From positions 372,001 through 436,000 of the forward strand of contig NZ_JAKQYJ010000001.1 in NCBI RefSeq assembly GCF_022605525.1: a DNA stretch of 64,000 nucleotides, given 5' to 3'. This stretch comes from Porphyrobacter sp. GA68. Lineage in GTDB: Bacteria; Pseudomonadota; Alphaproteobacteria; Sphingomonadales; Sphingomonadaceae. Numbering within the stretch: the first letter of the stretch is position 1; each line of letters opens with the position of its first letter. The position numbers and the translations under genes were made by a program. The notes beneath the pieces are model-generated. The model was not told the DNA's origin, ran no database searches, and worked only from the letters and a program-made list of their open reading frames with translations. Positions 18,923-27,956 of the stretch are shown piece after piece.

Positions 18923-19858
18923 ATGCACGTCTCCGCTTCTCCGGCCTATCCCATGCGTTCTCTCCTGTTCATCCCCGGTGACAGCGAGAAAAAGCTGGCC
19001 AAGGTGGACGGATGCGGGGCGGATGTCGTCATCATCGACCTTGAGGACGCGGTTGCGCCGGCCCGCAAGGTTGCCGCGCGGCGACTTGCCGCGGACTTCC
19101 TGAGAGATCGGCGGGACCGGCGCGGAGGGCCAAGGCTGTGGGTCCGGGTGAATGCCCTGGACACAGGCATGACGCAGGATGATCTCGCCGCGGTCATGCC
19201 GTTGCAGCCCGATGGCATAATGCAGCCCAAGGCCGAAGGCGCGCATGACGTGGAACGCCTGACCCGTCTGCTGGAAGAGGCGGAGGAGCCGGGTACGTCT
19301 CCCACTCCGATCCTGCCGCTGGTGACGGAAACCGCGCGCGCGCCGTTCAGGATCGGTGAGCTGGCCGAGGTGCCGCTGCCCAGGCTGGCGGGGCTGACCT
19401 GGGGAGCGGAGGACCTTGCCGCTGCGCTGGGCGCGACCGGCAACCGGGATGCGGATGGCGAATGGCTGTTCACCTTCAAGCTCGTGCGGTCCCTCACCCT
19501 CATGGCCGCACACGCGGCGGCGGTTCCGGCCATCGAAACCCTGCACGCCGACTTTCGCGACGAGGAGGGTCTGCGCCGTTCCAGCCGGCAGGCGCGGGCG
19601 GAAGGCTTCAGCGGCCGACTGGCCATTCATCCCGCGCAGGTGCCCGTCATCAACGAGGCGTTCACCCCCGGCGAGGACGAACTGGAACAAGCGCGTCGCA
19701 TCCTGTCCGCCTTCGCGGAGCAGCCGGAAGCAGGCACGATCGGGTTTGAAGGGCGGATGCTGGACCAGCCGCACCGCAAGGCTGCGGAACGGACGGTCAG
19801 GCTGGCCCAGGCGCTGCAACAGGACAGGAGCGACGATGGACGTTCTGCGCACCCCTGA
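18923..19858 (+). CDS. HpcH/HpaI aldolase / citrate lyase beta-like (CitE) protein
   Basis: 311-residue TIM-barrel C-C lyase of the CitE family: MRSLLFIPGDSEKK, VIIDLEDAV (metal-binding Asp), RVNALDT (substrate Arg), MQPKAEG, PLVTETARA (metal Glu), LTWGAEDLAAALG and a C-terminal GRLAIHPAQVPVINEAF. Such enzymes cleave malyl-, citramalyl- or methylmalyl-CoA; the exact CoA ester is not clear. ATG at 18923 is used, with ATG 18953 directly before the first strand as an alternative. It overlaps the haloalkane dehalogenase gene by 23 bases. Confidence 0.85.
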   Translation: MHVSASPAYPMRSLLFIPGDSEKKLAKVDGCGADVVIIDLEDAVAPARKVAARRLAADFLRDRRDRRGGPRLWVRVNALDTGMTQDDLAAVMPLQPDGIMQPKAEGAHDVERLTRLLEEAEEPGTSPTPILPLVTETARAPFRIGELAEVPLPRLAGLTWGAEDLAAALGATGNRDADGEWLFTFKLVRSLTLMAAHAAAVPAIETLHADFRDEEGLRRSSRQARAEGFSGRLAIHPAQVPVINEAFTPGEDELEQARRILSAFAEQPEAGTIGFEGRMLDQPHRKAAERTVRLAQALQQDRSDDGRSAHP

Positions 19859-20738
19859 CAGCCGGTTCGACAACCTGCCCGACTATCCCTTCGCACCGAA
19901 CTACATCGAACTGCCGGGTGTCCCGGCTCTGCGGATGCATTATCTCGACGAAGGCCGCGCCGCGCAGCGCCGGCCGACCTTTTTGTGCCTGCATGGCCAG
20001 CCGAGCTGGTCCTATCTCTACCGCAAGATGATCCCGATCCTCGCCACAGCGGGGCGGGTGGTTGCACCCGACCTGATCGGGTTCGGAAAGTCGGACAAGC
20101 CGGCGGACGACGCCTTTTACACCTTTTCCATGCACCGGGAAAAGCTGCTGGCGTTGATCGACGCGCTCGATCTGGTGGATGTGACGCTGGTGTGCCAGGA
20201 TTGGGGCGGCCTGCTTGGCCTGACCCTGCCGATGGAACGGCCGGAGCGGTTCACCCGTCTCATCGTGATGAACACGTCGCTTGCGACGGGCGACCAGCCG
20301 CTTGGTCCCGGGTTCGAAGCATGGCGGGCCTACAACAGGTCGCAGCCCGATCTGGACGTGGCGGCGCTGATGAAACGAGCCACCCCCATCCTCAGCGACG
20401 CCGAAGCCGCAGCCTATGCCGCACCCTTCCCCGACGCCAGTTACAAGGCGGGCATGCGTCGTTTCCCCGAACTCGTTCCGGCCGATCCTGACGCCGACGG
20501 AGCAGCGATCAGCCGCCGCGCGCGCAACTGGTGGCAGCACGAGTGGTCCGGCGACAGCTTCATGGCCATCGGCTGTCAGGACCCGGTGCTCACTCCGAAG
20601 GCAATGGAGGGGCTGCGCAAGAACATCCGCGGCTGCCCGGAACCGATGCGGGTGGAGGACGCCGGTCATTTCGTGCAGGAATGGGGCGAGCCGGTGGCAA
20701 AGGCGGCGCTGCGCCAATTCGGGCTGGCGGGAAGCTAA
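19836..20738 (+). CDS. Haloalkane dehalogenase (HLD-I type)
   Basis: 300-residue alpha/beta hydrolase. The nucleophile is D122 with halide-binding W123 in CQDWGG; the oxyanion-hole region is HGQPSWSYLYRKM. The acid is D249 in IGCQDPVLTP, after the late strand as in subfamily I (DhlA-like), and the catalytic base is H278 in EDAGHFVQEWG. It should hydrolyse carbon-halogen bonds to alcohol and halide; natural substrates of environmental HLDs are mostly unknown. It overlaps the CitE-like gene, so it is co-expressed with it. No plasmid or transposon signs, so it looks chromosomal and stable. Confidence 0.9.
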   Translation: MDVLRTPDSRFDNLPDYPFAPNYIELPGVPALRMHYLDEGRAAQRRPTFLCLHGQPSWSYLYRKMIPILATAGRVVAPDLIGFGKSDKPADDAFYTFSMHREKLLALIDALDLVDVTLVCQDWGGLLGLTLPMERPERFTRLIVMNTSLATGDQPLGPGFEAWRAYNRSQPDLDVAALMKRATPILSDAEAAAYAAPFPDASYKAGMRRFPELVPADPDADGAAISRRARNWWQHEWSGDSFMAIGCQDPVLTPKAMEGLRKNIRGCPEPMRVEDAGHFVQEWGEPVAKAALRQFGLAGS

Positions 20739-20782
20739 GGCCACTCACAGGCCTCGATCCGGCGGGGCCGGAACGTGCAGGA

Positions 20783-23700
20783 CTAGTGAAAGTCGTGGCT
20801 CCTGATCGGGATCACGTCCTCCGGGTCGCAGCCTTCGCGGAAGGGCTTGTGGTAATCGCTCCGCGGCCTTGCGCGCAGCGGCGGGTCGCGGCTGTCGGGC
20901 GATCCGCCGCCGGTGGCGCCATCGGCCGGACTGGTAAGGCGCGGAAGATCAAAGTCTCCCAGCTGGCGAAGCATGAACGTGTAATCTTCGATACGGTCGG
21001 CGATGACATGGATGACCTCGCCCTCGCGCTGCACCTTGCCGACGACGCCGATCATGGCGGAGGACATGACCACGGTGCGATGCTTCTCGAACCTGTCGGG
21101 CCACAGGATGATGTTGGCCACTCCGCTCTCGTCCTCCATCGTGATGAACAGCACGCCCTTGGCGCTGCCGGGCTTCTGCCGGACCAGAATGATCCCGGCG
21201 AGACTGACCCGGCGGCCATCCTTGATGCCGGCAAGATCGGCGCAGCAAACCATGCCGCGACCCTCCAGCTCCTCGCGCAGGAAGTGGAGTGGATGCTGCC
21301 GCAAGGTGAGCTGGGTGGCGCGGTAATCCTCCACCACTTCGCGTCCGGCGGTCAGCGGGGCGAGCGTCACGGGCTGCTCCCGTCGCTCGGCATAGGCAAG
21401 GAGCGGCAGCGGGTTTTCGCCCAGCCCCTTTATGGCCCACAGCGCCTGTCGCCGGTCAAGGCCAAGGGAATGGAACGCATCCGCCCGCGCCAGCTTCTCC
21501 AGCGCGGCAAGGGGAACGCCGGAACGCCGCCACATGTCTTCCACCGAAGTGAACGCCCGCCCCTCCCGCGCGGCCAGGATGCGGGCGGCATGGATTTCGG
21601 CAAGGCCGTGGACAATCTTGAAGCCGAGCCTGAGGGGCAGGAGGCCGCTGGCGTCCGCCTCGTCCAGCAACCGGGTATCCCACAGGCTGTCGTTCACGCA
21701 TACGGGGTGCACTTCCACCCCGTGTTCGCGCGCGTCGCGCACGATCTGCGCAGGTGCATAGAACCCCATCGGCTGCGCATTGAGGAGCGCCGCGCAGAAC
21801 ACGTCCGGGTGATGGCACTTCATCCATGACGAGGCATAGGCGATCTTGGCGAAACTCGCCGCATGGCTCTCGGGAAAGCCATAGGATCCGAAGCCCTCGA
21901 TCTGCTTGACCAGCCGGTCGGCAAAATCGGGATTGATGCCGTTTGCCGCCATGCCGGCCATCAGCTCTTCCTTGAACTGCCCTACCCCCTGGGTGTATTT
22001 GAACGTCGCCATCGCCTTGCGCAGCTCGTCGGCGCGGGCGGGCGAGAAGCCGGCGCCTTCGATCGCGACCTTCATCGCCTGCTCCTGGAACAGCGGCACG
22101 CCATAGGTCTTTTCCAGCACCGCCTTCAGCCTTTCGCTGGGATATTCGAACTCCACATCCGGGTCGCGGCGCTTCTGCTCGCGGCGGCGAAGATAGGGGT
22201 GGACCATGTCGCCCTGGATCGGGCCCGGCCGCACGATCGCTACCTGAATGGCGATGTCGTAGAACGTTTCGGGCTTCATGCGCGGCAGCATCGCCATCTG
22301 CGCACGGCTTTCGATCTGGAACACTCCCAGCGTATCGGCGCGCTGGATCATGGCAAAGGTTTCGGGATCGTCGACCTGCATCTCTGGCGAGGCCAGCGTC
22401 AGCCGGATGCCCTTGTGCGTCTGGAGCAGTTCAAACGCGCGGCGCATGCAGCCAAGCATGCCCAGCCCGAGAATGTCGACCTTCATCAGGCCGAGCTCCT
22501 CGATATCCTCCTTCTCCCATTCCACCACCCAGCGGTCGGCCATCGCCGCGGGCTGGATCGGCACAATGCTGTGCAGCGGATCGCGGGTGAGGACAAAGCC
22601 GCCCGGATGCTGTGACAGGTGGCGCGGAGTGCCGATCAACTCGCGCGCCAGTTCCAGCGTCAGCGCCAGGCGCGGATCCGAACGGTCAAGGTTCAATGCA
22701 TCCACATGGGCATCGGCAACGCCTTCCTCGGACCAGCCCCACACCTGTCCTGCCAGGGCACCCGTCATGTCCTCCGGCAGTCCCAGTGCCTTGCCCACTT
22801 CGCGCACGGCACCCCGCGCGCGGAAACGGCTGACAACCGCCGTCAGGGCAGCATGGTTGTGGCCATAGGTGGCGTAGATCCATTGAATGACGTCCTCGCG
22901 CCGCTCGTGCTCGAAATCGATGTCGATGTCGGGCGGTTCGCGCCGGTTTTCCGAAATGAACCGCTCGAACAGAAGCTTGTGCTCTATGGGATCGATGGAG
23001 GTGATCCCGAGCACGAAGCAGATGAGCGAATTGGCCGCCGACCCGCGACCCTGGCACAGAATGCCCTGACTGCGGGCATAGCTGACGATGGAGTTTACCG
23101 TGAGGAAGTAGGGCGCGTATTCCATCCGCTCGACCAGACGCAGTTCGTGGGCCAGCAGGTCCAGATAACGCTGATCAGGCACGCCGTTGAAGGGCGGCTG
23201 CCGGAACAGCCGGTTGAGCGCCGCCCGCGCCAGCGCTTCCAGCGCCTCTTGCGGCGACCTGCCACTCATCACGATCTCTTCAGGGTACTGGTAACGTATT
23301 TCCCGCAAGGAAAAGATGCAGCGTTCCGCAACCGCTTCAACAGCCGCCAGCGCCTCGGGATACCGCGCAAAGCGCCGCGCCATTTCATTTGGTGGCTGAA
23401 GGCAGCGGTCAGCCGACCGTTCGCGGCGCAGGCCCAGATCGTCGATCGTGCGCTTTTCGCGAATGGCCGTCACCACGTCCTGCAGCATCCGGCGATCGGG
23501 ATGATGGTACAGCGCGTCTCCGGTGGCGAGCGGGGTCAGGCCGAACCGCTTGGCGGCGCGGGCGAGGTGGTGGAGCCGTCTGGCATCGTCGGGACGACGG
23601 CGCTGGGTGAGGCAGACATGCCCCCGGTCGGCACCGAAGATGTCGGCCATCCAGCCCAGATCGATCTCTTCCGCGCCATCGCAGCCCGGCACGAGCGCGG

Positions 23701-24091
23701 CCACCAGCCCTTTGGCATGGGCTTCCACGTCGTCCCAGTGAAGAAAGCACTGGCCCTTTTCACCGGCCCTGGGATCGGCCCGCTTGTTGCCGATGGTGAG
23801 CAGGGTGGTAAGGCGGCTCCAGGCGGCGAGATCCTCCGGCCAGACGAGCAGCGAAGCGCCAGAGACGAGATCCAGGCGGCAGCCGGCGATGGCACGGATA
23901 TGCAGCCCTTCGTTCTCACGCAGCTGTTCGCTGGCATAAAGCGCCCGGACCAGCCCGGTAACCGAGTTGCGGTCGGTGATGCCGAGAGCCGGCATGCCCA
24001 TGCACGCGGCGGTGGCGAACAGCTCCTCGCAGGATGAGACGCCCCGCAGGAACGAGAAGTGAGTGGTGGTCTGGAGTTCGCAGTAGGTCAT
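20783..24091 (-). CDS. dnaE2: Error-prone DNA polymerase III alpha-type subunit DnaE2 (ImuC)
   Basis: 1102 residues, the normal DnaE2 length. The PHP domain starts at residue 1 (HFSFLRGVSSCEEL, GITDRNSV). The polymerase catalytic aspartates are in PPDIDIDFEHERR, and the helix-hairpin-helix and OB regions follow (DESGVANIILWPDRFE). It is the catalytic polymerase of the ImuA-ImuB-DnaE2 translesion mutasome used after DNA damage. ATG at 24091 lies 21 bases after imuB. The cassette is under a LexA box at 27238. Confidence 0.95.
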   Translation of the reverse strand: MTYCELQTTTHFSFLRGVSSCEELFATAACMGMPALGITDRNSVTGLVRALYASEQLRENEGLHIRAIAGCRLDLVSGASLLVWPEDLAAWSRLTTLLTIGNKRADPRAGEKGQCFLHWDDVEAHAKGLVAALVPGCDGAEEIDLGWMADIFGADRGHVCLTQRRRPDDARRLHHLARAAKRFGLTPLATGDALYHHPDRRMLQDVVTAIREKRTIDDLGLRRERSADRCLQPPNEMARRFARYPEALAAVEAVAERCIFSLREIRYQYPEEIVMSGRSPQEALEALARAALNRLFRQPPFNGVPDQRYLDLLAHELRLVERMEYAPYFLTVNSIVSYARSQGILCQGRGSAANSLICFVLGITSIDPIEHKLLFERFISENRREPPDIDIDFEHERREDVIQWIYATYGHNHAALTAVVSRFRARGAVREVGKALGLPEDMTGALAGQVWGWSEEGVADAHVDALNLDRSDPRLALTLELARELIGTPRHLSQHPGGFVLTRDPLHSIVPIQPAAMADRWVVEWEKEDIEELGLMKVDILGLGMLGCMRRAFELLQTHKGIRLTLASPEMQVDDPETFAMIQRADTLGVFQIESRAQMAMLPRMKPETFYDIAIQVAIVRPGPIQGDMVHPYLRRREQKRRDPDVEFEYPSERLKAVLEKTYGVPLFQEQAMKVAIEGAGFSPARADELRKAMATFKYTQGVGQFKEELMAGMAANGINPDFADRLVKQIEGFGSYGFPESHAASFAKIAYASSWMKCHHPDVFCAALLNAQPMGFYAPAQIVRDAREHGVEVHPVCVNDSLWDTRLLDEADASGLLPLRLGFKIVHGLAEIHAARILAAREGRAFTSVEDMWRRSGVPLAALEKLARADAFHSLGLDRRQALWAIKGLGENPLPLLAYAERREQPVTLAPLTAGREVVEDYRATQLTLRQHPLHFLREELEGRGMVCCADLAGIKDGRRVSLAGIILVRQKPGSAKGVLFITMEDESGVANIILWPDRFEKHRTVVMSSAMIGVVGKVQREGEVIHVIADRIEDYTFMLRQLGDFDLPRLTSPADGATGGGSPDSRDPPLRARPRSDYHKPFREGCDPEDVIPIRSHDFH

Positions 24092-24112
24092 GCCCGAATA
24101 TGCCGGGGCCGC

Positions 24113-26548
24113 TCACCGGCCATGCAGATACCAGCTGAGATCGCCCGTTTCGCTGCGCACGCCGTCCCCGCGCCGGAACAGCCAGAACCGCTGCCCACCT
24201 TCATCCTCCACCCAGAAATAGTCGCGCACCGCGTGCCGCTCGGCCGAATCGCGCCACCATTCCCCCGTGATGCGCTCCGGCCCTTCGGCGCGCAGCACCC
24301 GGTATGAATGACCGCGCCAGCTGAACCGCCGGGGCGGCTGGTCGGGCAGTTCGGCAAGCACATGATCCACCCGTTCAGGACGGCGCAGCAGGCGGACGGG
24401 GCGCCGCCAGCGCGGGTGCCAGGGATGATCGGGCGGACGGGCATCAAGCTGGCGCACATCACCCTGTTTCACCTTGGCCTTGCGCTCACCCACATCCCCC
24501 AGCGGCGCGATCCGCCCCCAGGATCGCTCCGGCACATCGCTTTCGACCGGGATGGCGCGCCACAGCCGGCCGCTGCCGATGCGGTTGACGATGGCATCGA
24601 TCAATGTCGCAAGGTCCGGTTCCGCCTCTTCGGCCAGAGCAGCGCCAAACGGTTCTGCGCCCAACGGCTCGGACCGGCGGACATGCAGCGACAGGGCATC
24701 GATGCCAAAGCCAGGCTCCACCTCCTCGATGCGCCGCAGCATCAGGCGCAGGATGTGCGGCGGATCGCGGGTGGCGCGCGCCAATCCGACACGGAAACGC
24801 TGCGGCACGCCATCGACCCGGGCGGCCGCGACCTCAATGGACCGTGCACCCAGCCCTGCCCCGGTCAGCTCCTGGCAAAGCAGCGGAACAAGCCGGCGCA
24901 ACCAGTGTTCGATCGCATCGGCCGTGGCGATCGGTTCGGCAAAGCGCTGCTCCACGGCGATTGCCTGCGGCACCGCCACCGGATCGAGCGGTTCGGGGGC
25001 ATGGCCCAGCGCCTGGTCAAGCCGCGCGACAATCGCCTGTCCGAACCGGCGCACCAGAGGGCCGCGCGGCATGGCGGCAAGCTGCCCGACGCTGTCCACG
25101 CCAAGCCGGGCCAGCAGTTCGAGAGCGGACGGAGCGAGGCGCAGCGCGGCAGGCGGCAGCGGGGAGAGCAGTTCCCCATGGCTGCCTGCTCCGGCAATCT
25201 GCACTGCGCCGCCATCACCATAGCGCGCCAGTGCCCAGGCCGCGCCCGCGCTGTCCGCCACCGCCACCCGCGCGCAAAAGCCATGCCGGGCGAGCAGGCG
25301 CACCAGCCTTCCGGCGAACTGCTTCTCTCCGCCGCGCAGGTGGGCAACCCCGGTCAGATCGATGAACAGGCCATCGCTATCCGATATCGCCACCACCGGA
25401 GACCACCGACGGGCGAGCAGTTCGGCCAGCCGCCGCAAGTCGGCTGCATCGCCTTGCTCGTCGGCGGGCCGGGCGTCCAGTTGCGGAACCTGTGCACGCG
25501 CCATGGTCAGCGCCATGCCAGGATGCATGCCCAACGCGCGTGCAGCAGGGCACACGGCGGCAAGTTCGACGCGCGATCCCGTCTTGCGCACCGTTGCCAG
25601 CGGCGGTTCTGCGGCAGGGACCACCCTGCCCGCAACCGTTTCGGTTTCCGGGCACACCCTGGCCACCACGCTGCGCAACGTGCGGCCGGTCTGAAAGAAG
25701 CGGCCCTGACCATGGCCGGGCGCGGCTGGCCTTATCTTGCCGTGATTGTCCGGATGCGGACCTTCGCCGGGATACTGGACTGCGGGCATGGCGGCGAACT
25801 GCGCCAGCGAAGGCGGCGCGATGGCGGCCGCCTCTCCACCATGCCCATCACGCGAGGAGGGGCGGGGTGTGCGCATTGCCCGGCGGACGGCCATATCTTC
25901 TCCCGGATACTGCACCGGCGGCATGGCGGCATGCTGCGCCAGGCTGCACCCCGCCTCATCCGGCCGCATGGGCCGGAACGGACTGCCCAGTACCTCGCTG
26001 CGGCGGGACAGTTCCTGACCGGATGGCCGCTGGTGCGCAGGCAGTGCATCGATTGCGGTCTGCACGTCCGAACCGCTCCAGCCGCGCGTTCCCGGCCTGA
26101 ACAACGGCTCGGCCGCTTCGGTCCGGCGGGACAGTTCCTGCAGCGGCGCCGGCGCGCCAACCGTCGTTTCGGGTGAAGGGGGCACACCACGCCGGTTCGG
26201 GCCGGTACCAAAAGGATTGTCGGCCGCCTGGCTGACCCGGCCAAGTTCGCGTTGTGGCGGGCGGCGATGGGCAGGCAGCGCCTTTATGGCAGCGGCAACC
26301 TCTTCCCGCGTTTCGGCAAGGCCGCTTGTATCCCCCGCCGGATCGCTGCGCGCCCAGCGTGCGCCGGGGCGCCAGCCACCTTCCCTCGGCACCGAACAAT
26401 GCTGCGCGCGCTCGGCCGCGGCCTCCGCTCCCAATGCGTTCAACGCGGCCCGCGCCCCGGTTTCAACCGGTGGCGCGTGCCGCCGCTCGCTCCGCCGCAG
26501 CCGGTCGATCGGCCAGTTGGGCAGGTAGAGCGAGGCGACCCGTTTCAT
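24113..26548 (-). CDS. imuB: ImuB, Y-family polymerase-like mutasome hub, with large internal insertion
   Basis: 811 residues, against roughly 500-550 for typical ImuB. Residues 1-21 are the usual first strand and helix (RVASLYLPNWPIDRLRRSE), and the Y-family fold resumes near residue 314 (PPLATVRKTGSRVELAAVCPAARALGMHPGM). Between them lies about 290 residues of Pro/Ala/Arg-rich sequence built from imperfect repeats: ALPAHxRP-x-xEL at 90-102 and 168-180, ELSRR[TS]E near 138 and 180, and SLAQxAAMPxVQYPGE at 202-217 and 247-262. ImuB lacks polymerase activity and bridges the beta clamp, ImuA and DnaE2. ATG at 26548 overlaps the imuA end by 86 bases. Confidence 0.88.
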   Translation of the reverse strand: MKRVASLYLPNWPIDRLRRSERRHAPPVETGARAALNALGAEAAAERAQHCSVPREGGWRPGARWARSDPAGDTSGLAETREEVAAAIKALPAHRRPPQRELGRVSQAADNPFGTGPNRRGVPPSPETTVGAPAPLQELSRRTEAAEPLFRPGTRGWSGSDVQTAIDALPAHQRPSGQELSRRSEVLGSPFRPMRPDEAGCSLAQHAAMPPVQYPGEDMAVRRAMRTPRPSSRDGHGGEAAAIAPPSLAQFAAMPAVQYPGEGPHPDNHGKIRPAAPGHGQGRFFQTGRTLRSVVARVCPETETVAGRVVPAAEPPLATVRKTGSRVELAAVCPAARALGMHPGMALTMARAQVPQLDARPADEQGDAADLRRLAELLARRWSPVVAISDSDGLFIDLTGVAHLRGGEKQFAGRLVRLLARHGFCARVAVADSAGAAWALARYGDGGAVQIAGAGSHGELLSPLPPAALRLAPSALELLARLGVDSVGQLAAMPRGPLVRRFGQAIVARLDQALGHAPEPLDPVAVPQAIAVEQRFAEPIATADAIEHWLRRLVPLLCQELTGAGLGARSIEVAAARVDGVPQRFRVGLARATRDPPHILRLMLRRIEEVEPGFGIDALSLHVRRSEPLGAEPFGAALAEEAEPDLATLIDAIVNRIGSGRLWRAIPVESDVPERSWGRIAPLGDVGERKAKVKQGDVRQLDARPPDHPWHPRWRRPVRLLRRPERVDHVLAELPDQPPRRFSWRGHSYRVLRAEGPERITGEWWRDSAERHAVRDYFWVEDEGGQRFWLFRRGDGVRSETGDLSWYLHGR
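26001..26140. repeat. Direct repeat inside the imuB insertion
   Basis: The 17-base string CGGCGGGACAGTTCCTG occurs at 26001-26017 and 26124-26140, 123 bases apart. 123 is a multiple of three, so both copies encode the same peptide (QELSRR). It supports growth of the insertion by in-frame duplication. Confidence 0.75.
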
Positions 26549-27215
26549 CCGCAGCCTCCACGATAAGTTCGAAAGGATTGCCACCGCGCTGGCGTGCGCA
26601 GGCCAAATGCCAGCAGGCGCGGCCAAGCCCGTCCCATGCCACGCGAGGTGAGGGCGCGCACCCCACCCGCCAGCGCGTCACCGCCGCCGAAGGAACGCCG
26701 AACGAGTCGGCCCCTTCGCGTGACGGACGTCTGAGGAGCAGGGCCATGGTATTGCCTCCTTCCGCGGCCAGTTGCAGGCGACGGGTGGCAGCGGTGGGTA
26801 CACGCTTGGCCTCACCGATCACCGCGCCCAGACCGCGATGACGCACCCCTTCCTCCATCACGGCGAGCAGTTCGGCATCACTGCCTGCCTCGGCATAGAG
26901 CACACGTTCCGGAGCGAGTCCGATCTGGTAGAGTCCGGGCGCAAACAGATCGCGTGTGCGGATTATCCACAATATCGAACGACCGGTGCGTGCTGCGATG
27001 CTGGCCAGGAACAGCGTTGCGGCCGCATCGCTGGCCCAGCCGGCGTCGAGAGCCGTTGCCTCGTGCAGAGCATCGACACGCAGGCCGCCCCGGACAAGCT
27101 GTTCATCTACTGCCTCGCAGCCGAACGGCAATGTCGCAAGCTCCTGATTACCGGCGCTTTCCAGAGCGCAGATCGTGCGGCGCAGTTCGGCCAGAGAGGG
27201 TACAGGATGACTCAC
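26463..27215 (-). CDS. imuA: ImuA, RecA/SulA-like mutasome protein
   Basis: 250 residues, related to RecA and SulA. LATLPFGCEAVDEQLVRGGLRVDALHE corresponds to the RecA N-terminal approach to the nucleotide site, but no full Walker A (GxxxxGKT) is present, as usual in alphaproteobacterial ImuA. It modulates RecA and binds ImuB in SOS mutagenesis. The start is GTG at 27215, about 20 bases after the LexA box, with no strong ribosome-binding site. The long overlap with imuB implies coupled translation. Confidence 0.88.
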   Translation of the reverse strand: MSHPVPSLAELRRTICALESAGNQELATLPFGCEAVDEQLVRGGLRVDALHEATALDAGWASDAAATLFLASIAARTGRSILWIIRTRDLFAPGLYQIGLAPERVLYAEAGSDAELLAVMEEGVRHRGLGAVIGEAKRVPTAATRRLQLAAEGGNTMALLLRRPSREGADSFGVPSAAVTRWRVGCAPSPRVAWDGLGRACWHLACARQRGGNPFELIVEAADETGRLALPAQLADRPAAAERAAARATG

Positions 27216-27237
27216 GACGGGACTCGCAACAATTTAT

Positions 27238-27252
27238 GTTCACGTTATGTTC
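27238..27252 (-). promoter_or_regulatory. LexA (SOS) box of the imuA-imuB-dnaE2 operon
   Basis: GTTC-ACGTTAT-GTTC on the plus strand, or GAAC-N7-GAAC read toward imuA: an exact match to the alphaproteobacterial SOS consensus (GTTC-N7-GTTC). It ends 23 bases before the imuA GTG, overlapping the expected promoter. Confidence 0.85.
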
Positions 27253-27356
27253 CACAAATTCCGGCAGGTCAAACGGGTTGCGATGCACCTCTTCCTCGGG
27301 TGCAATTGAAGCTGACTTTATGCACGGCGTGAGGGGAGGGTGGTGACTTCGACGGG

Positions 27357-27432
27357 TGGTGAGCCCTGCTGGGCTCGAACCAGCGACCTAGTGATTAAAA
27401 GTCACGCGCTCTACCTACTGAGCTAAGGGCCC
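27357..27432 (-). tRNA. tRNA-Lys (anticodon TTT)
   Basis: 76-nucleotide cloverleaf with encoded CCA. The acceptor stem GGGCCCT pairs with AGGGCTC (one G-U), the D arm is GCTC/GAGC, the anticodon loop CTTTTAA gives TTT (Lys AAA/AAG), and the T arm is GCTGG-TTCGAGC-CCAGC. The first anticodon-stem pair (27-43) is a C-U mismatch. Its 5' ten bases overlap the 3' end of folK on the same strand. Confidence 0.96.
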
Positions 27433-27956
27433 ACGTACCCTGCCGGGTCTGGAGCCGCCCACCTAAGGACGGGTTGCGGCTTGGTCAAGCGGGCAAGGAG
27501 ATGCCGGATGCGGATACCTGTTGCCGGGTCGCGCCACTCCGGCGCGATCATCGCCGCTGGTTGCAGCACAAACCGGCGCTGCCGGCACATCGGGTGAGGA
27601 ATGGTGAGCGTCGGGTCGTGCCATGCCCCTCCATTCCAGAAAATAATATCGCAGTCGAGCACCCGCGCACTCCAACGCTGTCCACCGGTCCTGCGGCCGA
27701 ATTCACGCTCCAGCCGCTTCAGCGCCTTCAGCAACTCCGGCGGAGGCAGGTCGGAGACAAGCACCGCCGCGCCATTGGCGTAGCGCCGCCGCGAAGGACC
27801 GATCGGCGCGCTCTTGGCCACAGGGGCAAGCGCAAGCACCTCTCCCAGCCGCGACATCTGCCGGCCCGCTTCTCGCACCACCCGCTCGGGCGATCCAAAG
27901 CGGCGATGCCGTTCATTCGAACCCAGGGCGACAAGATACTGGTGCGTACCGCTCAA
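27423..27956 (-). CDS. folK: 2-amino-4-hydroxy-6-hydroxymethyldihydropteridine diphosphokinase
   Basis: 177-residue HPPK of folate synthesis, transferring pyrophosphate from ATP to hydroxymethyldihydropterin. Signatures: LVALGSNE near residue 8, GPSRRRYANGAAVL, the RWSARVLDCDIIF metal-binding aspartates, and LTIPHPMCRQRRFVLQPA. No ATG lies upstream of LVALGSN. TTG at 27956 fits, overlapping the aguB stop (TTGA) for coupled translation. The stop codon TAG falls inside the tRNA-Lys gene, at tRNA bases 8-10, so the transcript must be cut to release the tRNA. Confidence 0.9.
   Translation of the reverse strand: MSGTHQYLVALGSNERHRRFGSPERVVREAGRQMSRLGEVLALAPVAKSAPIGPSRRRYANGAAVLVSDLPPPELLKALKRLEREFGRRTGGQRWSARVLDCDIIFWNGGAWHDPTLTIPHPMCRQRRFVLQPAAMIAPEWRDPATGIRIRHLLARLTKPQPVLRWAAPDPAGYVGP

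Noticed and set aside
17262-19858. Mcl-Mch-Mct mesaconyl-CoA (methylmalyl) pathway
   Set aside because: The MaoC protein is a single 153-residue hot-dog domain, much shorter than Mch, and the CaiB/BaiF protein has AMACR His/Asp residues rather than those of a CoA transferase.
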